A stretch of 64,000 nt of DNA from Mycobacterium sp. (GCF_029961025.1 NZ_JASBVP010000012.1:1-64000), one strand, 5' to 3'; numbered from the stretch's first letter, positions 25,395 to 36,739 are shown. Translations and numbers: made by a program. Notes: generated by a model not told the origin, from the letters alone.

Positions 25395-27530
25395 ATGCCC
25401 GACAACACTATTCGGTGGGACAAGGACACCGACGGGATCGTCACGCTGACCATGGACGATCCGTCCGGGTCGGCCAACGTGATGAACGAGGCCTACATCG
25501 AGTCGATGGGCAAAGCCGTCGATCGCCTTGTTGCCGAAAAGGATTCGATCACCGGAGTGGTGGTCACCAGCGCGAAGAAGACGTTCTTCGCCGGGGGCGA
25601 CCTCACCGCCATGGTGCGGGCCCGGCCCGAGGACGCCGGACAGTTCTTCGACACCGTGGAGACGGTCAAGAAGCAGTTACGCACGCTGGAGACCTTCGGC
25701 AGACCGGTCGTGGCAGCCATCAACGGCGCCGCGCTGGGCGGCGGACTGGAGATCGCGCTGGCGTGCCATCACCGTATTGCGGCCGACGTCAAGGGCAGCC
25801 GGATCGGCCTGCCGGAGGTGACGTTGGGCCTGCTTCCCGGCGGTGGGGGTGTCACCCGCACGGTGCGGATGTTTGGCATCCAGAACGCCGTTGTCAACGT
25901 GCTCGCCAGCGGCACCCGGTTCACGCCGCTCGAGGCCAAGGACATCGGGTTGGTCGACGAGGTGCTGCCCACCGTCGAGGAACTGGTGCCCGCCGCCAAG
26001 GCGTGGATCAAAACCCATCCCGAGGACCACGTGCAGCCTTGGGACAAGCCGGGCTACAAGATACCCGGCGGCACACCCAGTTCACCGTCGCTGGCGGCCA
26101 TCCTGCCGTCGTTCCCGGCAAATCTGCGCAAGCAACTCAAGGGGGCGCCGATGCCGGCGCCGCGCGCCATCCTGGCCGCCGCGGTCGAGGGCTCGCAGGT
26201 CGACTTCGACACCGCCACCCGCATCGAAAGCCGCTATTTCGCCCAACTGGTCACCGGCCAGGTCGCCAAGAACATGATCCAGGCATTCTTCTTCGACCTG
26301 CAGCACATCAACTCCGGGGGTTCGCGGCCATCCGGCTACGGGAAGACCACGTTTAAGAAGGTCGCGGTGCTGGGCGCCGGGATGATGGGTGCCGCCATCG
26401 CCTACGTCTGCGCCAAGGCCGGCCTGGAGGTGATCCTCAAAGACGTCAGCCTGGAGGCCGCGCAGAAAGGCAAGGGGTACTCGGAGAAGCTGGAAGCTAA
26501 GGCGCTTTCGAAGGGCAAGACCACCCCGGAGAAGTCCGACGCGCTTCTCGGTCGCATCCACCCCACCGCCGACGTGAACGACGCCGCGGGCGCCGACCTG
26601 GTCATCGAAGCGGTATTCGAGTCGGTTGAGCTCAAGCACAAGGTGTTCGCCGAAATCGAGCCGCTGGTGGCGCCCGACGCGGTGCTGGGCTCCAACACCT
26701 CCACACTTCCGATCACCGAGTTGGCCACCGGGGTCAAGCGGGCCGGGGACTTCATCGGCCTGCACTTCTTCTCCCCCGCGGACAAGATGCCGTTGCTGGA
26801 GATCATCAAGGGGCACAAGACGTCCGACGCGACGCTGGCGAAGGCGATCGACTTGGCGTTACAGATCGGCAAGACCCCGATTGTGGTCAATGACAGCCGC
26901 GGTTTTTACACCTCCCGGGTGATCGGCACGTTTCTCAACGAGGCGATCGCGATGCTCGGCGAAGGGGTGGAGCCGGCCAGCATCGAACACGCCGGCGGGC
27001 AAGCCGGCTACCCGGCGGCGCCGCTGCAACTCTCCGACGAGCTCAACCTGGAGCTGATGGCCAAGATCGCCAAGGCCACCCGGGACGGTGTCGAGGCCGC
27101 GGGGGGAACCTACACCCCGCATCCGGCGGAAGCCGTCATCAACAAGATGCTCGAGCTCGGGCGGCCCGGCAAGCTCAAAGGCGCCGGCTTCTACGACTAC
27201 GTCGACGGCAAGCGGAGTCGGCTGTGGCCCGGCCTGCGGGAGACGTTCCACTCGGGTGTGTCGAAGCCGCCGCTGCAAGACATGATCGATCGGATGCTCT
27301 TTATCGAGGCACTGGAAACCCAGAAGTGCCTCGACGAGGGGGTGCTGACCTCCACCGCCGACGCCAACATCGGATCGATCATGGGGATCGGGTTCCCGCC
27401 CTGGACCGGCGGCACCGCCCAGTTCATCGTCGGCTACCCCGGCGGTAGGGACGGGTTCGTCGCGCGGGCCCGCGAGCTGGCGACCAAATACGGCGACCGC
27501 TTTTTGCCCCCGGAGTCGCTGACTTCTTAG
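25395..27530 (+). CDS. fadB: FadB: enoyl-CoA hydratase / 3-hydroxyacyl-CoA dehydrogenase fusion
   Basis: 711 residues (about 720 in M. tuberculosis). The N-terminal crotonase domain has the oxyanion-hole loop INGAALGGGLEIALACHHRI and LPEVTLGLLPGGGGVTR with both catalytic Glu. The NAD-binding domain starts near 320 (VAVLGAGMMGAAIAYVCAKA), and the HAD catalytic His-Glu pair is in GLHFFSPADKMPLLEIIKG. The C-terminal HAD lobes end in GFPPWTGGTAQFIVGYPGG. It performs hydration and oxidation in beta-oxidation with FadA. A terminator-like hairpin follows. Confidence 0.95.
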   Translation: MPDNTIRWDKDTDGIVTLTMDDPSGSANVMNEAYIESMGKAVDRLVAEKDSITGVVVTSAKKTFFAGGDLTAMVRARPEDAGQFFDTVETVKKQLRTLETFGRPVVAAINGAALGGGLEIALACHHRIAADVKGSRIGLPEVTLGLLPGGGGVTRTVRMFGIQNAVVNVLASGTRFTPLEAKDIGLVDEVLPTVEELVPAAKAWIKTHPEDHVQPWDKPGYKIPGGTPSSPSLAAILPSFPANLRKQLKGAPMPAPRAILAAAVEGSQVDFDTATRIESRYFAQLVTGQVAKNMIQAFFFDLQHINSGGSRPSGYGKTTFKKVAVLGAGMMGAAIAYVCAKAGLEVILKDVSLEAAQKGKGYSEKLEAKALSKGKTTPEKSDALLGRIHPTADVNDAAGADLVIEAVFESVELKHKVFAEIEPLVAPDAVLGSNTSTLPITELATGVKRAGDFIGLHFFSPADKMPLLEIIKGHKTSDATLAKAIDLALQIGKTPIVVNDSRGFYTSRVIGTFLNEAIAMLGEGVEPASIEHAGGQAGYPAAPLQLSDELNLELMAKIAKATRDGVEAAGGTYTPHPAEAVINKMLELGRPGKLKGAGFYDYVDGKRSRLWPGLRETFHSGVSKPPLQDMIDRMLFIEALETQKCLDEGVLTSTADANIGSIMGIGFPPWTGGTAQFIVGYPGGRDGFVARARELATKYGDRFLPPESLTS

Positions 27531-27540
27531 CGTGAGCAGG

Positions 27541-27583
27541 CGCAAAAGCCCGCGGAACAGTGAGGTTTAGGGGGCTTTTACGT
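27541..27583. terminator. Hairpin between fadB and the methyltransferase gene
   Basis: GCAAAAGCCC just after fadB pairs with GGGCTTTTAC near 27572-27581, an imperfect stem with a loop of about 20 bases between converging genes. Its flanks (AGGCGCAAAAGCCC; GGGGGCTTTTACGTCTG) closely resemble the perfect terminator at 29579-29631. Confidence 0.6.
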
Positions 27584-27594
27584 CTGGTGGCCTG

Positions 27595-28215
27595 CTACCC
27601 GTTGCGCTGCAGCAGATACGAGCGTGCCTGAAATCGCGCCGTAAATCGCGCCGTAAACCCGTTTCCATTTGTCCCCCGCGGTTCATCGGTCGTCGACAGT
27701 AGCGCCCATTTGGGCGTGAACCGGCGCTCAATCTCGGATTGCTCGACTCCCGCCGGTCCGAAGCCACCACTGGGTTTGAAGGCGACTATGAAAAGCCGTG
27801 CCTCTGGGGCGGCCGCCGCGGTGACCTCCCGGACGTAAAGATCACGATCGTCGGCACTCATGCCGTGGAAGCAACCGTTGTCCACGATCAACTGGAAAAA
27901 CCCGCCGACACCGGCCTGACTCAAATGTGTGACGTCGGCGCGAACAAAGTTGACCGTGACGCCAGCGGCGCGGGCCTTGGCGCGCGCCTTGTCGAGCGCC
28001 TTGGGCGTGAAGTCAACCCCGGTGACTTGCCAGCCGTGTTGGGCGAGATAGACCGACGCGTCTCCGGTGCCGCATCCGACATCAAGCGCCGATCCCGACG
28101 GCAGCGCATTGGTTCCCTCGATGAGTTCCCGCAGCGTCGCTGATTGCGGATGACCGTCCCAGGGAGTAAACCCGAGCCCGTAGAAGATCCGAAACAATGT
28201 CTGTCGAGAAGCCAT
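27595..28215 (-). CDS. SAM-dependent class I methyltransferase
   Basis: 206 residues from the ATG at 28215 (MASRQTLFRIFYGLGFTPWD); the upstream open frame to 28629 is low-quality sequence. Rossmann motifs: SAM-binding SALDVGCGTGDASVYLAQHG, acidic loop VTGVDFTPKALDKARAKA, and LIVDNGCFHGM after motif II. The DNGCFH pattern resembles thiopurine-methyltransferase-like small-molecule methylases. Substrate unknown. It is divergent from the LLM oxidoreductase gene and is not present between fadB and the XPB helicase in M. tuberculosis. The C-terminus has a short NGFTARFTARFQARS duplication of a TARF unit. Confidence 0.85.
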   Translation of the reverse strand: MASRQTLFRIFYGLGFTPWDGHPQSATLRELIEGTNALPSGSALDVGCGTGDASVYLAQHGWQVTGVDFTPKALDKARAKARAAGVTVNFVRADVTHLSQAGVGGFFQLIVDNGCFHGMSADDRDLYVREVTAAAAPEARLFIVAFKPSGGFGPAGVEQSEIERRFTPKWALLSTTDEPRGTNGNGFTARFTARFQARSYLLQRNG

Positions 28216-28549
28216 AACTTCACGGTATTCCGTGACCGCAAATGTGGGCGGGGCAATAAGTGGGCATCTTGCCCTCGACGCCGACCCGCGACGCGCCTGC
28301 CGGCGCGCACCGCGGAAACGCGCCGCCACCGGCAGCCGGGAGCTGCGCTCCACGGCTTTTGGAGCACCCGCCAGTTCCCGGGGGATTGCCCGGGACGGAT
28401 GCTTCCCGCAACGCCGTTGTCGACCCGGGGTCGTCCGGCGCTGATCGGAAAGGTGCGGAAGCGGCGTGGCCGGTTCGGCAAGCCGGCCGACGCCCTGAGA
28501 GCCCCCGAAATCTGACACCGCCGGGCGGCACGTTCTAGAGTCGCAAGCT
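28216..28549. other. Divergent promoter region, no gene seen
   Basis: 334 bases between the divergent methyltransferase and LLM genes. Open frames crossing it have no family resemblance. Both promoters should lie here; I see no clear operator. Confidence 0.5.
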
Positions 28550-29536
28550 ATGCGCTTCGGACTGTATATCCCGCAAGGCTGGCGATTGGATCTGGTCGGG
28601 ATTGAACCCGCGAAGCACTGGGACGTCATGCGTGGTCTGGCCGGCTACGCCGACGCCGGGGTGTGGGATTCGTTGTGGGTGTATGACCACTTTCACACGG
28701 TGCCGATGCCGACCGGTCAGGCAACGCATGAAGCGTGGTCACTGATGGCGGCGTATGCGGCGATAACGTCACGGATCAAGTTGGGCCAGATGTGTACCGC
28801 GATGAGTTATCGCAATCCGGTCTATCTGGCCAAGGTGGCAGCCACCGTCGACATTATCTCGGGCGGCCGCATCCAAATGGGCATCGGCGGTGGCTGGTAC
28901 GAACATGAGTGGCGGGCATACGGTTACGGTTTCCCTTCGGCGCGGGTGCGTCTCGAGCGGTTGGATGAGGGTGTGCAGATCATGCGCGACGCCTGGCGCG
29001 ACGGCAAAGTCAGCTTCGCCGGTGAGCATTATCGAGTCGATGGCGCTCTCGTGGAACCGAAGCCACTGCAGGACAAAGGTATTCCTTTGTGGATCGCCGG
29101 CGGTGGGGAAAAGCTGACGTTGCGTATTGCGGCGAGATATGCGCAGTATACGAACTTTTCCTGCGAGCCGGACGCTTTCGCGCACAAATCCGAGATCCTC
29201 GCTGTACACTGCCGCGACGTCGGCACCGACTTCGATGCGATTGTCCGCTCGGCCAACTTCAACGTCGTCATCGGTTCATCGAACACCGACGTCCAATCCC
29301 GCCTGCGGCGGGTGCGCGACCGGATTGCTCGCCATGTTCCTGCTGCGGCAGATTCGGTGGTGGCCGGCGTCAGCGGGCGGCAGTCGGCTACGGGCACACC
29401 GGCGCAGGTGATCGAGCGGCTGACGCGCATGCGTGAACTCGGGTGCGGCTACGCGATCTGCTATTTCCCAGAGGCCGCCTATGACCGGTCCGGTATTGAG
29501 TTGTTCGAACGGGAGGTGATTCCCGAGTTGAGTTAG
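28550..29536 (+). CDS. LLM-class (luciferase-like) F420-dependent oxidoreductase
   Basis: 328 residues of the luciferase-like TIM barrel: MRFGLYIPQGWRLDL, WDSLWVYDHFHTVPMPTGQA, TSRIKLGQMCTAMSYRNPVY, the signature VDIISGGRIQMGIGGGWYEH and a C-terminal ATGTPAQVIERLTRMRELGC. Mycobacterial members of this class usually use F420 rather than FMN; IGGGWYEHEWRAYGY fits the F420-type LLM subgroup. Substrate not inferable. It is divergent from the methyltransferase; together they form a two-gene insertion relative to the M. tuberculosis order. Confidence 0.87.
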   Translation: MRFGLYIPQGWRLDLVGIEPAKHWDVMRGLAGYADAGVWDSLWVYDHFHTVPMPTGQATHEAWSLMAAYAAITSRIKLGQMCTAMSYRNPVYLAKVAATVDIISGGRIQMGIGGGWYEHEWRAYGYGFPSARVRLERLDEGVQIMRDAWRDGKVSFAGEHYRVDGALVEPKPLQDKGIPLWIAGGGEKLTLRIAARYAQYTNFSCEPDAFAHKSEILAVHCRDVGTDFDAIVRSANFNVVIGSSNTDVQSRLRRVRDRIARHVPAAADSVVAGVSGRQSATGTPAQVIERLTRMRELGCGYAICYFPEAAYDRSGIELFEREVIPELS

Positions 29537-29578
29537 CAGGTTGCTGACGATATTTTCCGACGAACGGGCTAGCGCCCC

Positions 29579-29631
29579 AGCAGACGCAAAAGCCCCCGAA
29601 ACGCGGAGTTTCGGGGGCTTTTGCGTCTGCT
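29579..29631. terminator. Perfect 24-bp stem bidirectional terminator
   Basis: Arms at 29579-29602 (beginning AGCAGACGCAAAAGCCCCCG) and 29608-29631 pair without mismatch around a 5-base loop GCGGA. The AAAAG...CTTTT runs within the stem give T-rich tails in both directions. It lies between converging genes (LLM oxidoreductase and XPB helicase). Confidence 0.9.
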
Positions 29632-29640
29632 CGCCACAAT

Positions 29641-31293
29641 CTAAACCGCGGGCCCCAGCAGGTCCTCAGCGTCACGAATGATATAGCCGTAGCCCTGCTC
29701 GGCCAGGAACCGCTGGCGGTGTGCGGCGTATTCGGCATCCTGGCTGTCGCGGGCGACCACGGAATAGAAGATGGCACCGCCACCGTTGGCCTTAGGCCGC
29801 AGCAGCCGGCCCAGCCGTTGGGCTTCCTCTTGGCGTGAGCCGAACGTTCCCGAAACCTGCACCGCTACGGAGGCTTCGGGCAAGTCGATAGCGAAGTTCG
29901 CTACCTTGGACACCACCAGTGTAGACAGCTCACCACGGCGAAAGGCGTCGAACAGCGCTTCGCGTTCAGCGGTTTTGGTAGCACCCTGGATCACGGGGGC
30001 GCCCAGCACGGCGCCTAATTCGTCGAGCTGGTCGAGGTAGGCCCCGATCACCAGCCGCTGATCATCGGGATGCTTCTCCAGAATCGCTTTCACCACCGCG
30101 ATTTTGGTGTGTGCCGTCGAGCACACCCGGTAGCGTTCCTCTGGTTCGGCGGTGGCGTACTTCATCCGCTCACCGTCGGTCATCGTCACGCGCACTTCGA
30201 CGCATTCCGCTGGCGCGATCCAGCCCTGGGCCTCGATGTCTTTCCAGGGCGCGTCATAGCGTTTGGGGCCGATAAGTGAGAACACGTCACCCTCGCGGCC
30301 GTCCTCGCGGATTAGCGTCGCCGTCAGCCCGAGCCGGCGCCGCGACTGCAGCTCGGCGGTCAGCCGGAACACCGGCGCCGGAAGCAGATGCACCTCGTCG
30401 TAGATGATCAATCCCCAATCGCGGCTGTCGAACAGCTCCAGGTGGTGATAATCGCCCTTTCTGGAGCGCCGGGTCATCATCTGATACGTGGAGATGGTGA
30501 CCGGCCGGATCTCCTTGCGTTCGCCGGAGTATTCGCCGATTTCGTCCTCTGTCAGTGATGTCCGCCTGACGAGCTCGCGTTTCCACTGCCGCGCCGCAAC
30601 GGTGTTGGTGACCAAGATCAGCGTCGTCGCACTGGCCTTTGCCATCGCCGCCGCTCCGACCAACGTCTTACCGGCGCCGCACGGCAGCACCACCACCCCG
30701 GATCCGCCCGACCAGAACGACTCGACCGCCATCTGCTGGTAGTCGCGGAGGTGCCAGCCGTTTTGCCGAAGGCTTATCGGGTGCGCCTCACCGTCGACAT
30801 AGCCAGCGAGATCTTCTGCAGGCCAACCGATTTTGAGCAGCATCTGCTTGACTCGACCACGTTCGCTGGGGTGCACGACAACGGTGTTGTCATCGATGCG
30901 CGCGCCGAGCATCGGCGTGATCTTCTTGTTGCGCAGCACTTCTTCAAGCACCGGACGATCGAGGCTGACCAGCGTTAGGCCGTGTGCCGGATGCTTGACC
31001 AGCTGTAGCCGGCCGTAGCGGGCCATGGTGTCGACGATGTCGACCAGCAGTGGCTGCGGTACCGCGTAACGCGAGTAACTGACCAGCGCGTCGACGACCT
31101 GCTCGGCGTCATGCCCGGCGGCACGGGCGTTCCACAGGGCAAGCGGGGTGATGCGATAGGTGTGCACGTGCTCGGGAGCGCGTTCCAACTCGGCGAACGG
31201 CGCGATGGCGGCGCGCGCCTCACCGGCCAACTCGTGGTCCACCTCGAGCAGCACGGTCTTATCGGACTGCACGATCAGCGGGCGGTCATTCAT
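29641..31293 (-). CDS. ercc3: XPB/ERCC3-type DNA helicase
   Basis: 550 residues. SF2 helicase with Walker A in VVLPCGAGKTLVGAAAMAKA, DEVH box in LIIYDEVHLLPAP, motif III GLTATLIREDGREGD and the Arg finger motif QRLGRLLRPKANGGG. The N-terminal domain (LIVQSDKTVLLEVDHELAGE) is the helicase-associated domain of bacterial XPB. The M. tuberculosis homologue (Rv0861c) is an ATP-dependent 3'-5' helicase, probably in repair. The start overlaps the partner gene's stop by 4 bases. Confidence 0.94.
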   Translation of the reverse strand: MNDRPLIVQSDKTVLLEVDHELAGEARAAIAPFAELERAPEHVHTYRITPLALWNARAAGHDAEQVVDALVSYSRYAVPQPLLVDIVDTMARYGRLQLVKHPAHGLTLVSLDRPVLEEVLRNKKITPMLGARIDDNTVVVHPSERGRVKQMLLKIGWPAEDLAGYVDGEAHPISLRQNGWHLRDYQQMAVESFWSGGSGVVVLPCGAGKTLVGAAAMAKASATTLILVTNTVAARQWKRELVRRTSLTEDEIGEYSGERKEIRPVTISTYQMMTRRSRKGDYHHLELFDSRDWGLIIYDEVHLLPAPVFRLTAELQSRRRLGLTATLIREDGREGDVFSLIGPKRYDAPWKDIEAQGWIAPAECVEVRVTMTDGERMKYATAEPEERYRVCSTAHTKIAVVKAILEKHPDDQRLVIGAYLDQLDELGAVLGAPVIQGATKTAEREALFDAFRRGELSTLVVSKVANFAIDLPEASVAVQVSGTFGSRQEEAQRLGRLLRPKANGGGAIFYSVVARDSQDAEYAAHRQRFLAEQGYGYIIRDAEDLLGPAV

Positions 31294-33584
31294 TGGCGCT
31301 GCTCCTCCTCCTCGGCGCGCTGTGCATCGTCGTCGGCGCGTACCACCGAAGTGATGCGGTGAATGGCGAAATCCCGCGGCCGTCCGGAGGTCAAATCGAA
31401 GGCCACCAACTGGCCACCGCGCAGGGCGATCGGTGCGACCACCCGCCGGGTGGGCACACCCGCGCTATCCACGTAGCCGATCACCACCGCGGCCTTCTGA
31501 CGCACGGCCTGCGCCAACTGCGACATCGCATCCGGTGACTCCCCGTTGCTGGCGGTGAATGGCGCGGTGGACACCCTGCGCAGTACCGTGACGATGGCGT
31601 TCAGGGTTTCCCGACCGGGGCGTGGCGTCGTGCGGGGGGTGCGACGGCGCCGCGGTGTGGCGATCCGGGCCCCCCGGCTCCGGACATTGACGACGGCTCC
31701 GGAGGAGTCCTCGGCGACGGGGGCAAAACCCGCTCCGCGCAAGGCGGCGAGCACCTCGGCGATCGGGGCGGAAGACACCGCCACCGTCGGGGCCAGGGCA
31801 CGTAACTGCAGGTGTTCGGCCAGCGAGGTGACCGCGGCGGCCAACAGCGCCGGGTCGTCACATCGCACAAATGATGCGGCCGCACCGACCCGAAGCCGCC
31901 CATGGCGACGCGCAACGTCATCGATAAGGTACGTGAGTCCCTGCGGCACCGGTGTTGTGGAATGCCTCTCGAATAGCGCGTGCAGGGAGTCGGCGGTCTT
32001 GCCGATATCCAAAGCGTGCCGGATCGACCGTTCGCTGATGCGGTAGACCATTGCGGTGCCGGCTGATTCGACGGTGGCGACGGCGGCCAACTCCTCGGCG
32101 ACCCGGCGCTCCAACGGACCGGGCACCACGACCGTCAGGTCGGCCTGCACCACAAAGTGGGTGATCGGCTGGGGCAGTGCGTGGGCCATCGCCGCGACGG
32201 CAGCATCACCGGTGGCGTCGGTCAGCAGCGCGCGCCCGGCCGTGCTGATAGCCCCGCGCCCCACCAATCCCAGCTGATGCGCCTCGTCCAGCAGTTCGGC
32301 CACCGGGCCCGGCTGCAGCCGCCCGGCCCAGCGCGGTCGCCGCCAGACCAGCGCCTTCGATGCCGAGATGTTGTCGACACCGACCCCCGCCGGCAGGTCG
32401 GCCAGCATGCCTAAAAGCAGCCGGCGGTCTAATGGGGCCGCCGTCGAATATATCGAATCTGACAGCGCACCATAGGGTTTGGCGTCAGGACCGCGGGTGC
32501 CGATCAACCCCGGACGGGCCGGTAGGTCCAGCCAGGCGCGGGCCAGCAGATGCCAGCGCTCGGCGGTGGGTGCCTCGGCGAACCGGTCGGCGACCACCGT
32601 CGGCGCCCAATGGGGCTCCTCAACGTGTCGGCCGTCAAGTGGTCGCGGATCGGGTATGCCGCTGGCGATCAGGCCGGCGGCGGCCGCCACCTCCAGGATG
32701 AGGCCCAGCCGCGCGTCGTCGATCCCGGTCGCCTTCGCCAGCCGCCTGACCTCTCGTACCCCCAGCCCGCCGTTTCGCAGCGTGACGACCGGCGCGGCGC
32801 CCAGGGTGTCAAGCACCACATCGAGCTCCCGCAGCAGATCGATGACCGCCCCGGCCGCTGCGGCATCGACGTCGGCTTGCGTGGTGCTGGCGACCGCCGG
32901 ATCGGGTGCGCTGAGCTGCGTCGGACCGGGTTCCTGGCCGTACAGCACGTGCCCAACCAGGCGGGGCAAAATCACGGTCTCGGCATCGATTCGCCGTAGC
33001 AGCCCTTTGGCCAGCAACCGCGGCACCGGGCGCTCCGAAGGCGCCCCCGGCGCGGCGTCGCGGGTGCGTCCCAGTGGGGACCCTTCCCGCAGTTTGTCAA
33101 GCACGGCGAGTTCTTGATCGTCAAGCTCCGCGATCAGCTTGCCGATCTGTTCGCCGGTCTGAGAGTCGTCCTCCAGGGTGACCTGCCCCGGATGCCACGG
33201 TAGCGCCACGGCTGCGTCGGCGGCCACCCGAAGCTGGGGGTCTCCCCACACCAGGGCGCGGTCCCTGAGGTCATTCAGTGCGCCAAGGATCTCGCTTTCC
33301 GGGGCGCGTCGGCCGATCAGCGCGAGCAGCTTAGCGACCGGCACCGGGGTGGTGTCGGCGTGCAGCACCAGCAGCGCGTCGAGCAGCGCCAGCCGCAGGA
33401 AGTCGAGGTCATCGGTGGCCGCCCTGATCGACTGACGGGCCTGCGCCCGGGCGGCGAGCGCGGCGATACTGACCGGCGGCGGCTGGGCGAGGTCGGGGCG
33501 CAACTCCAGCAGACGCACCAGCTGCGCGTCGGGCAACCCCGCCAGCCAGGATCCCAGCGGGATGTCCGGGGTGTGTTCGGTCAT
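31290..33584 (-). CDS. Helicase-associated protein, XPB partner (Rv0862c-like)
   Basis: 764 residues from the ATG at 33584 ([20 protein letters not shown]); the frame to 33830 has no coding character. It lacks Walker motifs but carries the helicase C-terminal-like WYL/Helicase_C_3-type region near 480-620 ([35 protein letters not shown]) and a C-terminal [20 protein letters not shown] followed by [19 protein letters not shown], a WYL-like ligand-binding pattern. Coupled through ATGA to the XPB gene, so the two probably act in one repair complex. Function unproven. Confidence 0.85.
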   Translation of the reverse strand: MTEHTPDIPLGSWLAGLPDAQLVRLLELRPDLAQPPPVSIAALAARAQARQSIRAATDDLDFLRLALLDALLVLHADTTPVPVAKLLALIGRRAPESEILGALNDLRDRALVWGDPQLRVAADAAVALPWHPGQVTLEDDSQTGEQIGKLIAELDDQELAVLDKLREGSPLGRTRDAAPGAPSERPVPRLLAKGLLRRIDAETVILPRLVGHVLYGQEPGPTQLSAPDPAVASTTQADVDAAAAGAVIDLLRELDVVLDTLGAAPVVTLRNGGLGVREVRRLAKATGIDDARLGLILEVAAAAGLIASGIPDPRPLDGRHVEEPHWAPTVVADRFAEAPTAERWHLLARAWLDLPARPGLIGTRGPDAKPYGALSDSIYSTAAPLDRRLLLGMLADLPAGVGVDNISASKALVWRRPRWAGRLQPGPVAELLDEAHQLGLVGRGAISTAGRALLTDATGDAAVAAMAHALPQPITHFVVQADLTVVVPGPLERRVAEELAAVATVESAGTAMVYRISERSIRHALDIGKTADSLHALFERHSTTPVPQGLTYLIDDVARRHGRLRVGAAASFVRCDDPALLAAAVTSLAEHLQLRALAPTVAVSSAPIAEVLAALRGAGFAPVAEDSSGAVVNVRSRGARIATPRRRRTPRTTPRPGRETLNAIVTVLRRVSTAPFTASNGESPDAMSQLAQAVRQKAAVVIGYVDSAGVPTRRVVAPIALRGGQLVAFDLTSGRPRDFAIHRITSVVRADDDAQRAEEEEQRQ

Positions 33585-33703
33585 CGCCGACCAGCGTACG
33601 AGCACGAAGCCGGGCAACGAACCCGAAGCCGACGGCCAGCAAGCGGAGCGTACCAGCCCGCAGCCGAGCCACACGCCCGCCCGTGACCTGTCAGAATGGA
33701 GCC

Positions 33704-33904
33704 GTGGCTGACAACGCTGAGAACACATCACGCAACACCAGGTACGTCGACAATGGCTGGCCGACGACCGATCCCAGCGATCATGCGGTGAGCGAACTGA
33801 AAACCGACCGGACCGGTGCGCTGTCGCCATACGGTGACCTGGTGTTCCCGCTGCCGGCAGACGAATTGCCCTACGTACACCCGGTCACCGTCGTGAATCG
33901 ATAG
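33704..33904 (+). CDS. Small conserved mycobacterial protein (Rv0863-like)
   Basis: 66 residues from the GTG at 33704 ([20 protein letters not shown]). The conserved core is [20 protein letters not shown] and [20 protein letters not shown]. No TM segment or known domain. An ATG at 33683 is an alternative start. It lies 10 bases upstream of moaC2 and is probably in that operon. Confidence 0.8.
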   Translation: MADNAENTSRNTRYVDNGWPTTDPSDHAVSELKTDRTGALSPYGDLVFPLPADELPYVHPVTVVNR

Positions 33905-33914
33905 GTTTAACGGA

Positions 33915-34418
33915 ATGCCCAAGGCTCCGGTGACATCGCAACCCGATGCGGGCGCGCTATCGCACCTCGATGAGCGGGGTGCAGCGCACATGGTCGATGT
34001 CACCGGGAAAGAAGCCACCAAGCGCACCGCCGTCGCCGCCGGGGTCTTCCGGACGTCGGCGCGCGTCGTGTCGCTGATCTCGGCCGCCGGTCTGCCCAAG
34101 GGCGATGCGCTGGCCACCGCCCGGGTGGCGGGGATCGTGGCCGCTAAACGCACCAGCGAGCTGATCCCGTTGTGCCACCAGCTCGCACTTACCGGTGTCG
34201 ACGTCGATTTCACCGTCGGTGAGACGGATATCGAGATCACGGCGACGGTGCGCGGCACCGACCGCACCGGTGTGGAGATGGAGGCCCTGACCGCGGTCAG
34301 CGTCGCCGGGCTCACGCTCTACGACATGGTCAAAGCGGTTGACCCGGCGGCTCGTATCGACGACGTCCGGGTGCTGCGCAAGGAAGGCGGGCGCAGCGGT
34401 ACCTGGGTGCGGCCATGA
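33915..34418 (+). CDS. moaC2: Cyclic pyranopterin monophosphate synthase MoaC
   Basis: 167 residues. Converts the MoaA product to cPMP in molybdenum cofactor synthesis. Family landmarks: [38 protein letters not shown] with the catalytic His, [20 protein letters not shown] and [13 protein letters not shown] with the active-site Lys. The stop overlaps mog by ATGA. Confidence 0.95.
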   Translation: MPKAPVTSQPDAGALSHLDERGAAHMVDVTGKEATKRTAVAAGVFRTSARVVSLISAAGLPKGDALATARVAGIVAAKRTSELIPLCHQLALTGVDVDFTVGETDIEITATVRGTDRTGVEMEALTAVSVAGLTLYDMVKAVDPAARIDDVRVLRKEGGRSGTWVRP

Positions 34419-34897
34419 GCGCCCGCTCGGCTCGGGTGGTGATCGCCTCCACTCGCGCGTCGACCGGAGTGTACGCCGACCGATGCGGGCCGATTATCGT
34501 GGAATGGCTTGGGCAGCGCGGGTTTTCACCTGTGCAACCGGAGGTGGTTGCCGACGGGGAGCCGGTGGGCCGGGCGTTGCGCGATGCCGTCGCCGACGGA
34601 GTCGACCTGGTGATCACTTCCGGCGGCACCGGCATCTCACCCAGCGACCACACTCCCGCCCAGACCATGGCGGTGCTCGATTACGAGATCCCCGGTCTGG
34701 CCGACGCCATCCGGCGTGCGGGCTTGCCGAAGGTCCCCACCGCGGTGCTCTCGCGCGGGGTGTGCGGCGTCGCCGGCCGGACCCTGATCGTCAACCTGCC
34801 CGGTTCGCCCGGCGGGGTGCGCGACGGCCTCGCGGTCCTCGCCGACGTGCTGGACCACGCGCTGGACCAACTCGCCGGCGAAGATCACCACCGATGA
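34415..34897 (+). CDS. mog: Molybdopterin adenylyltransferase-like protein Mog/MoaB
   Basis: 160 residues of the MogA/MoaB fold: [20 protein letters not shown], the substrate loop [20 protein letters not shown] and [19 protein letters not shown]. It activates molybdopterin with AMP before Mo insertion. The stop is coupled to moaE2 by an ATGA at 34894-34897. Confidence 0.94.
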   Translation: MSARSARVVIASTRASTGVYADRCGPIIVEWLGQRGFSPVQPEVVADGEPVGRALRDAVADGVDLVITSGGTGISPSDHTPAQTMAVLDYEIPGLADAIRRAGLPKVPTAVLSRGVCGVAGRTLIVNLPGSPGGVRDGLAVLADVLDHALDQLAGEDHHR

Positions 34898-35319
34898 CCC
34901 GGGTCCTGCGTGCGACGCTAACCGACCAGCCGATCGTGCTCGCCGAGCACGAGGAACTGGTGAGCCAGCGGGCCGCCGGGGCTGTCGTCGGCTTCGCCGG
35001 CGTGGTTCGCGACCACGACGGCGGGCGGCGGGTGGTGCGGCTGGAGTATTGCGCGCATCCGTCGGCCGAGCAGGTCATGGCCGATGTGCTGGCGGAGATA
35101 GCCGAGCGGTGTTGCGGTGTGCGGGCGATCGCGGCAAGTCACCGGATCGGCACCCTGGAGGTCGGCGACGCGGCCCTGGTGGCCGCGGTCGCCGCCGACC
35201 ATCGCCGGGCGGCGTTTGACACCTGCGCGCGTTTGGTGGACGCCATCAAGGCCCGGCTTCCGGTGTGGAAGCAGCAGTTTTTCGCCGACGGAACCAACGA
35301 ATGGGTGAACTCGGCCTGA
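34894..35319 (+). CDS. moaE2: Molybdopterin synthase catalytic subunit MoaE
   Basis: 141 residues. Joins MoaD to transfer sulfur to cPMP and make molybdopterin. Conserved: [59 protein letters not shown], the [20 protein letters not shown] segment bearing the catalytic Lys, and the final [10 protein letters not shown]. The partner moaD2 is on the opposite strand about 1.2 kb away. Last gene of the + strand moa operon; converges on rpfA. Confidence 0.95.
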   Translation: MTRVLRATLTDQPIVLAEHEELVSQRAAGAVVGFAGVVRDHDGGRRVVRLEYCAHPSAEQVMADVLAEIAERCCGVRAIAASHRIGTLEVGDAALVAAVAADHRRAAFDTCARLVDAIKARLPVWKQQFFADGTNEWVNSA

Positions 35320-35362
35320 CACGCCGGTGCGCGAACACCCCGGCGCGGCGAGATCGGCGTGG

Positions 35363-36474
<1,112 letters not shown>

Positions 36475-36477
36475 TCA

Positions 36478-36738
36478 TCAGCCCCCGGCGAAGGGCGGCA
36501 GAACATCGATGGTGTCGTCGGAGCGCAACGCGGCGGCGTCGTCACGCACGGCGACGCCGTCGCGGAGATAGGAAGATCGGGTGAGCACCGTCGCCAGCCG
36601 GGCGTTGCGGCGGCCGAGGGCGTCGATCAGCTCGGCCACCGTGGCCCCGGGCCGCAGCGTCACCGTTTCGGACTCGGTGCCGGCGGCCGCCCGCGCGGCC
36701 GCGAAGTAGCGGACGGTGACCCGGATGTCGTCGGCCAC
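36478..36738 (-). CDS. moaD2: Molybdopterin synthase sulfur-carrier subunit MoaD
   Basis: 86 residues, ubiquitin-like fold: IRVTVRYFAAARAAAGTESE, LRPGATVAELIDALG and the C-terminal LPPFAGG, whose terminal Gly is thiocarboxylated to donate sulfur to cPMP on MoaE. Follows moaA2 after one base on the same strand. Confidence 0.94.
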   Translation of the reverse strand: MADDIRVTVRYFAAARAAAGTESETVTLRPGATVAELIDALGRRNARLATVLTRSSYLRDGVAVRDDAAALRSDDTIDVLPPFAGG

Positions 36739-36739
36739 C

